The notes: generated from the letters alone by a model not told the origin. A stretch of DNA of 64,000 nt from Prevotella sp. P5-50 (GCF_002251295.1 NZ_NPJA01000033.1:124001-188000); one strand, 5' to 3'; shown: positions 42,062-51,893, numbered from the stretch's first letter. Numbers and translations are program-made.

Positions 42062-44560
42062 ATGCGAATCTATTTGGACACCACAATACAGGAACTGTTT
42101 GACGGTAAGCAGATTTCAGCGAGAACCTATAACTGCCTGCGCTATGCGGGTATGGTGACACTGGAGGATGTGCTGAACTATGCAGAGTCGCCCGAGGAAT
42201 TGCTGAAGTTGAAGAACTTTGGCAGAAAGTCCTATACAGAGATAGTGCCATTGCTCCGAGAGGTGAACCCCGAGAATGCACCTCAGAAGTCCGAAACCCC
42301 AGAGGATGTGTTTGCCATGGTAGGCGACACCATCGGGGAGATGCTGAGTGAGGCATACGAGGCTCTCTTCGTGGAGGACAATGACGTGACAAGATTCTTC
42401 AAGGCATGTTACCCTTCGGTGAAGGAATTGCACAGTATGGTGATGGGCAACGAGAACAACCTGCTGGAAATACACGGTGAGTTCTCGATGGCAGAGAACG
42501 TCGAGATTCGCAGAATGTATGCACGCTATCTCGAAGACGCCATGAACAGGATGCTGGACGGACAGCGTGCTGACAACGACACGTATTCGGAATACAAATC
42601 GACGTTCACAGAATTGCAACCAAGGTTAGAAGAGTTCAGCTATCGGGACAAGGCAGAATTCTTCATCACGGCAGGTGTTCGTGAGTACCTGCAGAGTGTC
42701 TATGAGCGGATGCGCGAGAAGCAGCTGAGCGTACGAGCAAAGAATTTTGTTGAACACGCAGCACCGAGGTTTGAGGATTTGGCTCAGTATTTTGACTCTC
42801 CTCTGCTGGATTACCGTAAGCTTTGCCCTGGTCAGAGCATGATGAAGACGCTGACGGAGGTGTTCAACTTCAACAAATTGCTGAAGGAAGAGTTTGACCG
42901 CTACTGGCAGATGAGTGACGATGAGGTGCAATCGGCTCTGCTCAAACGCGACTATCCATACCTGAGTAGTGTGGAGAGGAGGTTTGTGATGGAGCATGGT
43001 CGTGACTGCGGAGTGCATCCGATGTTCTTCCTGCTGTACAACTATATGCGTATTTCCGAGGTACGTAACAATAAGATATTCAGTTTGCTGTATGGTATCT
43101 TCGATGGCAAGGAACGTACGCTGAATGAGTTGGCAGAAGTGATGGGGCTTACACGCGAAAGAATACGTCAGATTACATCGAAAAAACTCGAGGTTCATGA
43201 CACGGAACTGATTATGACAGACGCATGGAAGAGCTATGACGAGTTGTTGTCGATGCCATTCGTTACGGCAGAGTCGGTCGAATACAAGCAACTGAAGGAA
43301 CGTGAACACCTGAACTTTGACTTCCGTGTATTCGCACGACTGATGCAGCTGTTGGGAGAGCGTGACTTTGAGGTAGCCGTAAGGAATCAGAGCGGTGAGA
43401 CAGAACTGCTCAGATTCAGCAATCAGTATGAAACAGAAATAGTGGGCGATGTGGCTGTGGTGATCAACCGCAAGATGATGCCGTCCGTAAAGATTCGTGA
43501 CTGTGTTGACTCGCTGCAGGCTATGGTGTCCTCGCGCTATACTAATGATACGCGCATAGAAGTGGAAGCTTCGCTCAACACGATGCCTACCGAGGAAAAG
43601 GCAGAAGCTGTCAAACTGATGAGCTACATTGCAAGGGAAGGGTTAGAACTGGAAGTGGACGATGAAGGTCGTGTACTTGTGCAGAAAAACCATATTGATG
43701 TAGCAGAGGACTTGTACACCATATTGGCAAGGAAAGGTGAGCCAATGTCGGTGGATGAACTCTTTGTTGCATTCAAGGAAATGTATCCTGACCATAAATA
43801 TACGGAGTCGGCTCAGATACGCTCATGGCTGTTCCGTCATCCCAACATCAAACCCATTGGCAATACGTCGCGCTACGGTTTGGACAGTTGGGAGAATGTG
43901 TTCTTTGGAACCATTCGTGACCTTCTGGCAAAGTTGCTTGAGGAGTCGGACGAACCTATGCACATTGAGCAGTTGTTTGAAGCTGTAGTAGAGCACTATC
44001 CGAACACGAAGCCTCAAAGCCTGGAGTGGTCGATGGGGGATGATACACTTGGCCGCTTTGTACACTTCAACGATGGATTTTATGGATTAAAGTCAAAGTC
44101 GTATGATGCAAAGTGGATAGAGTATGATGCAACAGCCAGACAGCGTCAAAGCTTTGAAGAACGTTTAGCAGATTTCTGTGCATTCGTAGAATCATACAAT
44201 CGTTACCCTGTCTCTGGCAATGGCGAGGGCGAGGCGTCTCTCTATCGTTGGTTGTATAATGTACAGAACGAGGTGTACGAGATAAAAGAAGAGTACAAAG
44301 TGATGCTGACGGAGACTTTAGCGAGGTATGAACAGGACTTTATCCCACGAAATGGCACGGAGAATGAATTCCGTAACAACTGCCAACGCTACAAGGATTA
44401 CATCAACAGTCATTATGCCTTGCCTTCGGTTTCTGCTGAACCAGAACTGTACAGTTGGATGGTGCGCTCGAAGGCTAACTACAACAGCTTTGTTGACCAC
44501 AGAAGAAAGTACCTGACAGACTTGTTCAACTACATTCTGTCGCTTGGATTCAGTATTTAG
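42062..44560 (+). CDS. Multi-module DNA-binding protein (alpha-CTD-, sigma4-, HARE-HTH- and HA-like parts)
   Basis: An 832-aa protein with an unusual chain of nucleic-acid-binding modules. Residues about 8-68 copy the RNA polymerase alpha C-terminal domain ('SARTYNCLRYAGMVTLEDVLNY ... LLKLKNFGRKSYTEIVPLL'). About 348-378 is a sigma-70 region-4-like HTH ('TLNELAEVMGLTRERIRQIT'). About 550-612 and 617-680 look like HARE-HTH/RpoE-delta winged helices ('ILARKGEPMSVDELFVAFKEMYP'). About 700-832 holds two helicase-associated-domain-like repeats with conserved Tyr and Trp. No catalytic motif is visible. It overlaps the upstream end of the DUF3644 frame. Confidence 0.7.
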   Translation: MRIYLDTTIQELFDGKQISARTYNCLRYAGMVTLEDVLNYAESPEELLKLKNFGRKSYTEIVPLLREVNPENAPQKSETPEDVFAMVGDTIGEMLSEAYEALFVEDNDVTRFFKACYPSVKELHSMVMGNENNLLEIHGEFSMAENVEIRRMYARYLEDAMNRMLDGQRADNDTYSEYKSTFTELQPRLEEFSYRDKAEFFITAGVREYLQSVYERMREKQLSVRAKNFVEHAAPRFEDLAQYFDSPLLDYRKLCPGQSMMKTLTEVFNFNKLLKEEFDRYWQMSDDEVQSALLKRDYPYLSSVERRFVMEHGRDCGVHPMFFLLYNYMRISEVRNNKIFSLLYGIFDGKERTLNELAEVMGLTRERIRQITSKKLEVHDTELIMTDAWKSYDELLSMPFVTAESVEYKQLKEREHLNFDFRVFARLMQLLGERDFEVAVRNQSGETELLRFSNQYETEIVGDVAVVINRKMMPSVKIRDCVDSLQAMVSSRYTNDTRIEVEASLNTMPTEEKAEAVKLMSYIAREGLELEVDDEGRVLVQKNHIDVAEDLYTILARKGEPMSVDELFVAFKEMYPDHKYTESAQIRSWLFRHPNIKPIGNTSRYGLDSWENVFFGTIRDLLAKLLEESDEPMHIEQLFEAVVEHYPNTKPQSLEWSMGDDTLGRFVHFNDGFYGLKSKSYDAKWIEYDATARQRQSFEERLADFCAFVESYNRYPVSGNGEGEASLYRWLYNVQNEVYEIKEEYKVMLTETLARYEQDFIPRNGTENEFRNNCQRYKDYINSHYALPSVSAEPELYSWMVRSKANYNSFVDHRRKYLTDLFNYILSLGFSI

Positions 44561-44597
44561 ATATTTATATGTTGAACATAATCATATTATTGCAAAT

Positions 44598-45578
44598 ATG
44601 AAAAAGAATCCAATATATGAAAGCCTTATAGACAAATCTATAGGAAGTATGTTATCTGCAATTGAAATATACAATAAACCAGATTTCAAATATAGAGAGG
44701 AAACCTTTGCTATATTAGCAATAAATTCATGGGAGTTGTTGTTAAAGGCGAGATTGCTTAAGTTGAATAACTATCGAATTAACTCTATATATTGCTACAA
44801 ACCATATTTTAACAAAAATGGTGAGAAATCTAAGAAAAAGAAAGTTCTTGACAGAAATCGAACCAATAATCCAAAGTCCATCTCTATTTATGAAGCCCTA
44901 AACCGATTGAATTCACAACATGAGCTTCCTAGTAAGCTAAAAGACAATATTGATTCTCTGATAGAGTTTAGAGATAATGCTATCCATTTTATTAACATGA
45001 AGGATCTCTCAAAGCCATTGCAAGAATTAGGTTTTGCTTGTATAAAGAATTACGTACAGGTACTAAAAGACTGGCAAACAAAGCGTTCCTTATCAAAATA
45101 TAATTTATATTTGATGCCACTGGCATATGTGGATAACAAAATTGATGTAGACTCTGCATCATCTCCAGAAGCACAAAATTTTATCCAACTGATAAAGCAT
45201 AAACTCGAAAACGAAAATAAAGGAGAAGAATACGACATCGCGATAAAAATTGAGCTTAAGTTTCAAAAAGGCAATTCGTTTACTTCCACCAATGTTAAAT
45301 ACGACGAAAATGGAATCCCTGTCACTTTGTCAGAGGAGGATATAAGAAAGAGGTACCCATTTACTTATAAAGAAGTCATTGACAAAGCGAAGAATAGGTA
45401 TTCAGATTTTAAATGCGGAACTAAGTTCAACACCATAATGAAAAGTGTAAAGCAAAACGTCAAATTATACTATGAACGAAAATTGGATTCAAAAAATCCA
45501 AAATCTCAAAAGCAAGGTTTCTATTCACCCAATATTTGGCAGGTTTTAGACAATAACTATACTAGAGACAGAATTTGA
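44598..45578 (+). CDS. DUF3644 protein
   Basis: A 326-aa protein starting at the ATG at 44598; the frame is open from 44544, but that start would be TTG. 'YREETFAILAINSWELLLKARLLKLNN' and 'SLIEFRDNAIHFINMKDLSKPLQELGFACIKNYVQVL' are the DUF3644 (HEPN-like) pattern; the R-x-N-A-x-H in 'FRDNAIHF' resembles the HEPN RNase motif RxxxxH. A toxic RNase role is possible but not proven. It lies between the DNA-binding protein and the primase-helicase. Confidence 0.75.
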   Translation: MKKNPIYESLIDKSIGSMLSAIEIYNKPDFKYREETFAILAINSWELLLKARLLKLNNYRINSIYCYKPYFNKNGEKSKKKKVLDRNRTNNPKSISIYEALNRLNSQHELPSKLKDNIDSLIEFRDNAIHFINMKDLSKPLQELGFACIKNYVQVLKDWQTKRSLSKYNLYLMPLAYVDNKIDVDSASSPEAQNFIQLIKHKLENENKGEEYDIAIKIELKFQKGNSFTSTNVKYDENGIPVTLSEEDIRKRYPFTYKEVIDKAKNRYSDFKCGTKFNTIMKSVKQNVKLYYERKLDSKNPKSQKQGFYSPNIWQVLDNNYTRDRI

Positions 45579-45768
45579 ATAGCTGTACATGTATAAGTAT
45601 GTATATTGCCTCATAATAGAATATTTATGAGACAAATCTTAGTAAAAGATTGGAAGATATGCTCACTGTGGATGCTATTCAAACATGAGAGTTTCCAAGA
45701 ATACTCCACAAGAATCGGCACAAACCTGTCGAGGATTCAAACGTAAGTTTTAATCACACCTTTATAAT

Positions 45769-48657
45769 ATGCAACAGGAGCAACAGAAATACGACTCCCT
45801 TCTTTTAGAATTGGGACAATTGAGGACGGAGAATGCTCGTTTGAAGGAGATACTTCAAGCGAATGGGATTGCGTATGAAGTTGCTACTGCCAATACAGAC
45901 GAAGAGAAGGTTTACTCTGTTATTTCGTTCCCTGATGTTCATCTGGGAAAAGATGAGAGAGTCGAGTTGTTCCGTAGTTTGTTCCGTGGGCGAGAAGATG
46001 TGTTCGCCCGTAGATGGTATAGCAAGGCAACGAATAAAGGTGGCTATCAACCTGTTTGTGTAAATGAATGGAGAAGAAGTGTCTGTGACAAAAAGGCTGT
46101 CAAGTGTGCGGATTGTCCAAACCGTAATTTTCTGCCACTTGGGTATGATGAGATTTGCAGGCACCTTATCGGCAATGACGAAAACGGATGCGATGTGGTT
46201 GGAATCTATGCCATCATGCTGGACAACAATTGTGCTTTCCTATGTACTGACTTTGACGATAAGAGCTGCAAGCATGGGTACAAGGATGATGTGCTGGCAT
46301 TTGTTGGCGTTTGTCGTGATTGGAACATACCTTACTCTATAGAACGTTCTCGTTCTGGTAATGGAGCGCATGTTTGGATATTCTTCGACGCTGTTGTTCC
46401 TGCTTACAAGGCACGAAGACTTGGCAATGCGATTCTGACAGAAGCGATGAGCCGTGACGGAAGAATGGCATTCGATTCTTATGACAGATTCTTTCCAAAC
46501 CAAGACAGAATGCCAGAAGGAGGCTTCGGCAATCTCGTTGCTTTGCCATTACAAGGAAAGGCACGTAAGGAATTGAATAGTGTGTTCGTTGATGATGAAT
46601 TCCTTGCGTACAAAGACCAATGGGCTTATCTTGCGCAAGTTCAGAAGATTGAAGAACAAAAAGTTGATGTTATTCTACAGCAACATATCCATGAAGACTT
46701 GGGCGTCTTGTCAACCTCAAGCGAGAGTAAGCCATGGGTGACTCCTGTACCTCAAAATATCAATAGCGCAGATTTTAACAAAGCGATAACCATAACAGTA
46801 GCTGATAAAATCTACATTCCCCTCAATTCTGTTTCTGCCAAAGTACTTAACCATATCAAGCGCATTGCAGCATTCCGCAATCCGGAATTCTACAAGAAGC
46901 AGGCAATGCGCATGTCCACATACGGAATACCTCGCATCATATCGTGCTTTGACATTACAGATGATTATCTTGCAATGCCGAGAGGGTGCAAAGAGGCTAT
47001 CATGAAGTTACTTGACTCAAATGGCGCAAAATACACTATCGTTGACGAAACGAATCATGGTAAGGCTGTAGCTGTCACTTTTCTTGGAACAGAACGAGAG
47101 GAACAACTTGACGCAATTGAATCATTGCTTCCCTTTGATAATGGAATACTCCATGCTACCACAGCTTTCGGAAAGACAGTTACTGCTGCATCTTTGATTG
47201 CAAGACGTAAGGTAAACACACTTATTCTCGTTCACTCCAAAGCATTGCTAACGCAGTGGCATGAACGATTGAGTGAGTTCCTGGATATTGATTACAAGGA
47301 GCCAGAACCTGTCAAAAAAAGAGGACGTAGGAAAGCGTTCTCGCCAATAGGTTGTCTTGATTCCACAACAGATACCATCCATGGAGTTGTTGACATTGCT
47401 TTAATACAGTCATGCTTTGAGGATGGAGAAGTAAAGTCGTTCGTTCAAGACTATGGTATGGTCATTGTCGATGAATGCCATCATGTTTCTTCTATTACCT
47501 TCGAAAAGGTTCTTAAGTCCGTGAAGGCTCAATATGTGCATGGTTTAACGGCAACTCCAATCCGCAAGGATGGTCAGCAGCCGATTATCTTCATGCAATG
47601 TGGCCCCATACGATTTTCTGCTGACTCCAAGAGTCAAATTCAGAAACAGTCGTTCCGCAGATACCTCATTCCACGATTCACATCTTATCGCAGCATAACC
47701 GACGACAAACAGTCGTTTCCTGCTTTACAAAAGAGTCTTGCGGCAGACGAGGTTCGTAATTCTCTCATTGTAGATGATATACATAAAGCTGTGGAGAGTG
47801 GCAGAACGCCAATTGTGCTTACAGGCATCAAGCAACACGTGGATCTTTTGGCAGAGAAACTAAAACCTTATGCAAAAAATGTCATTCAGCTGACAGGAGC
47901 TAGTACAGCCAAGGAAAAGCGTGATGCACTACAAAGGCTCCAAGAAATTCCCGCGGGCGAGCCTCTGGTAATTGTTGCAACCGGACAATATGTTGGTGAA
48001 GGCTTTGATTATCCTCGCCTTGATACATTATTTCTTGCTTTGCCAATCTCATGGAAGGGACGATTGGAGCAGTATGCAGGTCGTCTTCATCGTGAAAATG
48101 ACGGAAAGAAAGACGTTCGTATCTATGACTACATTGATATTCACGAACCATTATGTGATAGCATGTATCACAATCGCCTAAGAGCGTATGCTGCCATAGG
48201 ATATCAGATGATTCAGTTAGGACAGCCAACATTGTTTGGTGAAATTAGTGATTTGCCTGCAACTTCTGAGGATAGTCAGATTTTCAACGGTAGATCCTTT
48301 ATCAAGTCTTTGGCAAAAGATATTGCCATGGCAAAACGCTCTATTGTCATCTCTTCACCAAGATTATATCGTGTTACAAACAACAAACTTGTTTCTCTGC
48401 TGAAAGAACAAAGTGCCAATGGAGTTGAAGTTGCAATCGTTACCGCAATAAATGATGAGCAGTATGATTTCCTTCAATCGTCAGGGCTACATGCCACAAC
48501 TAATCCAAATTTGAAACTTTGTACAATAGTAATAGACAAGTCACTTGTTTGGTATGGGAATGTGAATGCTTTGGGCTTCTACTCGGATAAAGACAATATA
48601 ATAAAGTTGAAGGACGATAGAATTGCTGCAGAGATGTTGAATGTTTTATTTGGATAA
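45769..48657 (+). CDS. TOTE-type primase-helicase with PLD-like C-terminus
   Basis: A 962-aa protein. After a short coiled coil (about 1-35) comes a TOTE-conflict-system archaeo-eukaryotic primase domain: Cys pairs 'CDKKAVKCADCPN', catalytic 'CTDFDD' (Asp about 161 and 163), 'GNGAHVWIFF' (His about 201) and 'GNLVALPLQGKARKEL'. Next is an SF2 helicase: Walker A 'TTAFGKT' (about 464-470), 'VIVDECHH' (about 565-572), 'GLTATPIRKDG', and motif VI 'QYAGRLHRENDG' (about 768-779). The end resembles a PLD-like domain, but the HxK of the HKD motif is replaced ('KLCTIVID'). TOTE genes are predicted to act against invading DNA. Confidence 0.85.
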   Translation: MQQEQQKYDSLLLELGQLRTENARLKEILQANGIAYEVATANTDEEKVYSVISFPDVHLGKDERVELFRSLFRGREDVFARRWYSKATNKGGYQPVCVNEWRRSVCDKKAVKCADCPNRNFLPLGYDEICRHLIGNDENGCDVVGIYAIMLDNNCAFLCTDFDDKSCKHGYKDDVLAFVGVCRDWNIPYSIERSRSGNGAHVWIFFDAVVPAYKARRLGNAILTEAMSRDGRMAFDSYDRFFPNQDRMPEGGFGNLVALPLQGKARKELNSVFVDDEFLAYKDQWAYLAQVQKIEEQKVDVILQQHIHEDLGVLSTSSESKPWVTPVPQNINSADFNKAITITVADKIYIPLNSVSAKVLNHIKRIAAFRNPEFYKKQAMRMSTYGIPRIISCFDITDDYLAMPRGCKEAIMKLLDSNGAKYTIVDETNHGKAVAVTFLGTEREEQLDAIESLLPFDNGILHATTAFGKTVTAASLIARRKVNTLILVHSKALLTQWHERLSEFLDIDYKEPEPVKKRGRRKAFSPIGCLDSTTDTIHGVVDIALIQSCFEDGEVKSFVQDYGMVIVDECHHVSSITFEKVLKSVKAQYVHGLTATPIRKDGQQPIIFMQCGPIRFSADSKSQIQKQSFRRYLIPRFTSYRSITDDKQSFPALQKSLAADEVRNSLIVDDIHKAVESGRTPIVLTGIKQHVDLLAEKLKPYAKNVIQLTGASTAKEKRDALQRLQEIPAGEPLVIVATGQYVGEGFDYPRLDTLFLALPISWKGRLEQYAGRLHRENDGKKDVRIYDYIDIHEPLCDSMYHNRLRAYAAIGYQMIQLGQPTLFGEISDLPATSEDSQIFNGRSFIKSLAKDIAMAKRSIVISSPRLYRVTNNKLVSLLKEQSANGVEVAIVTAINDEQYDFLQSSGLHATTNPNLKLCTIVIDKSLVWYGNVNALGFYSDKDNIIKLKDDRIAAEMLNVLFG

Positions 48658-48753
48658 AGTCTTTATGCTTTTATGTACTGCAAAGCAATCACACACACAA
48701 ATCTGATATTTTTTATTTTTGGGTGTAGATTTCCTTAAAATTGGGTGTAGATA

Positions 48754-48797
48754 AAAAATGGCTGTAACCTTGCAAAGTCGAGTTTACAGCCATTTTT
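48754..48797. terminator. Bidirectional terminator after the primase-helicase gene
   Basis: AAAAATGGCTGTAA and TTACAGCCATTTTT form a perfect 14-bp stem with A and T runs at the two ends. Confidence 0.75.
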
Positions 48798-48866
48798 CGC
48801 GCTAAACTCCTATAAATGATACTTTATAAGGCTTGATGATACCCTAATTTTTGGGTGTTTAATTGG

Positions 48867-48903
48867 GTGTAAAAAAAAACTCGCTGAAAATCAGCGAGTT
48901 TTG
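48867..48903 (-). terminator. Rho-independent terminator of tRNA-Ser
   Basis: On the minus strand AACTCGCTGA / TCAGCGAGTT with a short T loop is followed by nine T. It starts directly after the tRNA 3' end. Confidence 0.8.
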
Positions 48904-48988
48904 CGGAGAGAGAGGGATTCGAACCCCCGGTACCTCTCAGTACGCCGGTTTTCAAGACCGGTGCATTCGACCACTCTGCCATCTCTCC
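48904..48988 (-). tRNA. tRNA-Ser (anticodon UGA)
   Basis: 85 nt. Acceptor GGAGAGA pairs with TCTCTCC, discriminator G; the anticodon arm CCGGT-CTTGAAA-ACCGG places TGA in the loop; the long variable arm is typical of serine tRNA; the T loop reads TTCGAAT. CCA is not encoded. A minus-strand promoter box TACCTTTGC lies at 49006-49014. Confidence 0.95.
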
Positions 48989-49005
48989 TTGGTCGAAAAG
49001 CGAGT

Positions 49006-49038
49006 GCAAAGGTACGGGTAATTTTTGAATTATGCAAA
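49006..49038 (-). promoter_or_regulatory. Promoter of tRNA-Ser
   Basis: Minus-strand TACCTTTGC (49006-49014) with TTTG about 20 bp upstream (49035-49038). Confidence 0.6.
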
Positions 49039-49053
49039 TTTTTCAAGAACTTT

Positions 49054-49086
49054 TTTGCAAAATAGGGCAAAAATGAGTAATTTTGT
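49054..49086 (+). promoter_or_regulatory. Promoter of mutS2
   Basis: TTTG at 49054-49057, a 20-bp spacer and TAATTTTGT at 49078-49086. The ATG follows after only 3 bp, so the mRNA may be nearly leaderless or the start used may be further in. Confidence 0.5.
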
Positions 49087-49089
49087 GGC

Positions 49090-51642
49090 ATGATTTACCC
49101 GAAGAACTTTGAAACCAAGATAGGTTTCGACGAAATACGCACACTGTTGAAAGGCCATTGTCTGAGTACTCTGGGCAAGGAGAAAGCCGATGAAATCGAC
49201 TTCACTGATGATGCTGACACCATTAATGAATGGATGGAACAGGTGAGAGAATTCCGCCGATTGCAGCAGGAAACGGATTCGTTTCCCCTGAACTATTTCT
49301 TTGATGTCAGACAGTCGATAACCCGCATCCGATTGGAAAATACCCATCTGGAGGAGAACGAACTGTTTGATCTGCGCCGGTCATTGGAAACCATCTCGCT
49401 GATTGTGACATTCCTCAACAAGAATGAAGGTGACGAAGATAATCCGGAATATCCCTACCCTGCCCTTCATCGATTGGCAGAAGACGTGCTGACTTTCCCC
49501 GCTATGATTCGTCGCATAGACTCTATCCTCGACAAATTCGGGAAAATCAAAGATTCTGCTTCTATGACATTGGCAGGAATACGCCATGAGTTGGCTCAGA
49601 CCGAAGGTGGAATATCGCGTACCTTATATACTATATTACATGCAGCACAACGCGATGGCCTGGTAGATAAGGACGTGGCTCCTACCATGCGCGACGGACG
49701 ATTGGTGATTCCCGTAGCACCGGGACTGAAGCGTCGCATCAAAGGTATCGTGCACGATGAGAGTGCTACTGGTAAGACGGTGTTTATAGAACCGACAGAG
49801 GTGGTGGAAGCCAATAACAAGGTGCGCGAACTGGAAGCAGCCGAACGACGTGAGATTATCCGCATCCTTACGGTATTTACTGCTGAGGTAAGACCTCACG
49901 TGCAGGAGATTCTCGACTCATACCAATTCCTGGCGCAGATAGACCTGATACGTGCGAAAGCCGAACTCGCCCAAGAGATGAATGCCTTTGAACCTCAGGT
50001 ACAGTCGGAGCCTCATCTCGACTGGATCCGTGCCGTTCATCCGTTGTTACAACGCTCTTTAGCCCGACAAGACAAGAAGGTTGTTCCGCTCGACATCATT
50101 CTGACACGCGACAAGCGACTGTTGATCATCTCCGGTCCTAATGCCGGTGGTAAGTCTGTATGTCTGAAAACTGTAGGACTGTTGCAGTATATGCTGCAAT
50201 GCGGTCTGTCAGTTCCGTTGAGTGAACGTTCCACGGTGGGTGTATTCCAAGACATCATGATTGATATTGGTGACGAACAAAGCATTGCCGACGACCTCTC
50301 AACCTACTCCAGCCATTTGCTCAATATGAAGAATATGATGCGTCAATCAAACGAACGCACCCTATTGCTCATTGACGAGTTTGGCGGTGGAACCGAACCA
50401 GCCATCGGTGGAGCCATTGCCGAAGCCGTACTGAAACAGTTCTGGAAGAAGCAGGCATTCGGTGTGATTACCACTCACTATCAGAACTTGAAGCATTTTG
50501 ATGAAGACCATGAAGGAGTGATCAATGGCGCCATGCTCTACGATCGCCATCAGATGCAGGCGCTGTTTCAGTTGTCAATCGGTCAGCCCGGTTCTTCGTT
50601 TGCCATCGAGATTGCTCGCAAAACGGGTATTCCAGAAGAAGTTATCAGCGATGCCAGCGATATCGTTGGTTCGGAATACATCCAGAGCGATAAATACCTA
50701 CAGGATATTGTGCGCGACAAACGCTATTGGGAGGGCAAGCGCCAGACCATCCACCAGCATGAGAAATCGTTGGAAGGTCGCATTGCCAAATACGAAAGCC
50801 ACATTGAAGAGATTGAACAAGAGCGCAAAGCCATTCTGCGTCGCGCCAAGGAGCAAGCCGAAGAACTATTGCGCGAAAGCAATAAGAAAATAGAGAATGC
50901 TATCCGAGAAATCAAGGAGGCACAAGCTGAAAAGGAGCGCACCAGACTGGTTCGTGAGGAGTTGAACGACTTCAAGCAACAGGTATTGGAGATTGACACT
51001 CGCGAGAAGGATGAGTTGATAGAGCGCAAAATGCGACAGATTCTGGAACGTCGCGAACGCAAGGCTAAGCGCAAACAGGAAAAGAAAGAACAGGCCGCCA
51101 ATCCCACAGCAACGCCATCGCCTGTATTTACATCAGCAGGAAAACCGAAACAGGAAGTTCCCATCACCGTGGGAAGCAATGTCCGCATCAAAGGACTGAA
51201 TACGGTAGGTAAGGTGGAGAGCCTGTCAGGCAAGAATGCCGTTGTCATCTTTGGCGACATGAAGACCAAGATGAAGCTGGAACAATTGGAACTTACTGGC
51301 AAACTGAAAGAAGCGCCCAAGGCCGAAACTCCCCACGCTGCCTTAGTTGTGCAAACCTCAAAGATGACTCGTAGCACCATAGAAGACCGCAAACACAATT
51401 TCCATCAAGATATTGACGTAAGAGGTATGCGTGGTGACGAAGCCGTTGATGCCGTAATGCACTTCATCGACGATGCCATACTGGTGGGAATGTCGCGTGT
51501 GAGAATCCTACATGGTACAGGAACGGGAGTTCTTCGCCAACTGATTCGTCAGTATCTAAATACCGTGCCCAACGTGAAGAGTGCGAAAGACGAGCATGTG
51601 CAGTTTGGCGGTTCAGGCATTACTGTTGTGGATATAGATTAG
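49090..51642 (+). CDS. mutS2: Endonuclease MutS2
   Basis: An 850-aa protein. MutS core: 'TGKTVFIEPTEVVEANNKVRELE', Walker A 'ISGPNAGGKSVCLKTVG' (about 346-362), 'LSTYSSHLLNMKNM', Walker B 'TLLLIDEFGGGTEP', and 'VITTHYQNLK'. A long coiled coil (about 540-680) is followed by a C-terminal Smr nuclease domain (about 775-850) with 'DVRGMRGDEAVDAVMHFIDDAI' and 'ILHGTGTGVLRQLIRQYL'. MutS2 suppresses recombination and in some bacteria acts on collided ribosomes. Length is usual for the family. Confidence 0.95.
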   Translation: MIYPKNFETKIGFDEIRTLLKGHCLSTLGKEKADEIDFTDDADTINEWMEQVREFRRLQQETDSFPLNYFFDVRQSITRIRLENTHLEENELFDLRRSLETISLIVTFLNKNEGDEDNPEYPYPALHRLAEDVLTFPAMIRRIDSILDKFGKIKDSASMTLAGIRHELAQTEGGISRTLYTILHAAQRDGLVDKDVAPTMRDGRLVIPVAPGLKRRIKGIVHDESATGKTVFIEPTEVVEANNKVRELEAAERREIIRILTVFTAEVRPHVQEILDSYQFLAQIDLIRAKAELAQEMNAFEPQVQSEPHLDWIRAVHPLLQRSLARQDKKVVPLDIILTRDKRLLIISGPNAGGKSVCLKTVGLLQYMLQCGLSVPLSERSTVGVFQDIMIDIGDEQSIADDLSTYSSHLLNMKNMMRQSNERTLLLIDEFGGGTEPAIGGAIAEAVLKQFWKKQAFGVITTHYQNLKHFDEDHEGVINGAMLYDRHQMQALFQLSIGQPGSSFAIEIARKTGIPEEVISDASDIVGSEYIQSDKYLQDIVRDKRYWEGKRQTIHQHEKSLEGRIAKYESHIEEIEQERKAILRRAKEQAEELLRESNKKIENAIREIKEAQAEKERTRLVREELNDFKQQVLEIDTREKDELIERKMRQILERRERKAKRKQEKKEQAANPTATPSPVFTSAGKPKQEVPITVGSNVRIKGLNTVGKVESLSGKNAVVIFGDMKTKMKLEQLELTGKLKEAPKAETPHAALVVQTSKMTRSTIEDRKHNFHQDIDVRGMRGDEAVDAVMHFIDDAILVGMSRVRILHGTGTGVLRQLIRQYLNTVPNVKSAKDEHVQFGGSGITVVDID

Positions 51643-51893
51643 ACAAGCTATTTTTCCGCTTTTTCTCTTTAACGGTAATGACAATCGCGACAACTTAAAC
51701 GGCAAAAATATAGTTTTCAAAAAAAATCGACCACTCGACCACCGCTATAGCATAATACACTATCATTCAATGTGTTGAGTGGTGGTCGATGACTTTTTAT
51801 TTACGTGTTTCGACCACACTTCGACCACCATCGACCACCAGAGAATATCTTGCCCATGTTTATCAGGACTATTGCCGATACCTGATAAAATTT

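Larger units (their letters stand above)
48658..48903. other. Region with paired terminators and TTGGGTGTA repeats beside tRNA-Ser
   Basis: Contains a perfect 14-bp hairpin (48754-48767 with 48784-48797) that could terminate both strands, four copies of TTGGGTGT(A) at 48719, 48741, 48851 and 48863, and the tRNA terminator. No gene is visible. This is the right edge of the accessory island. Confidence 0.6.
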
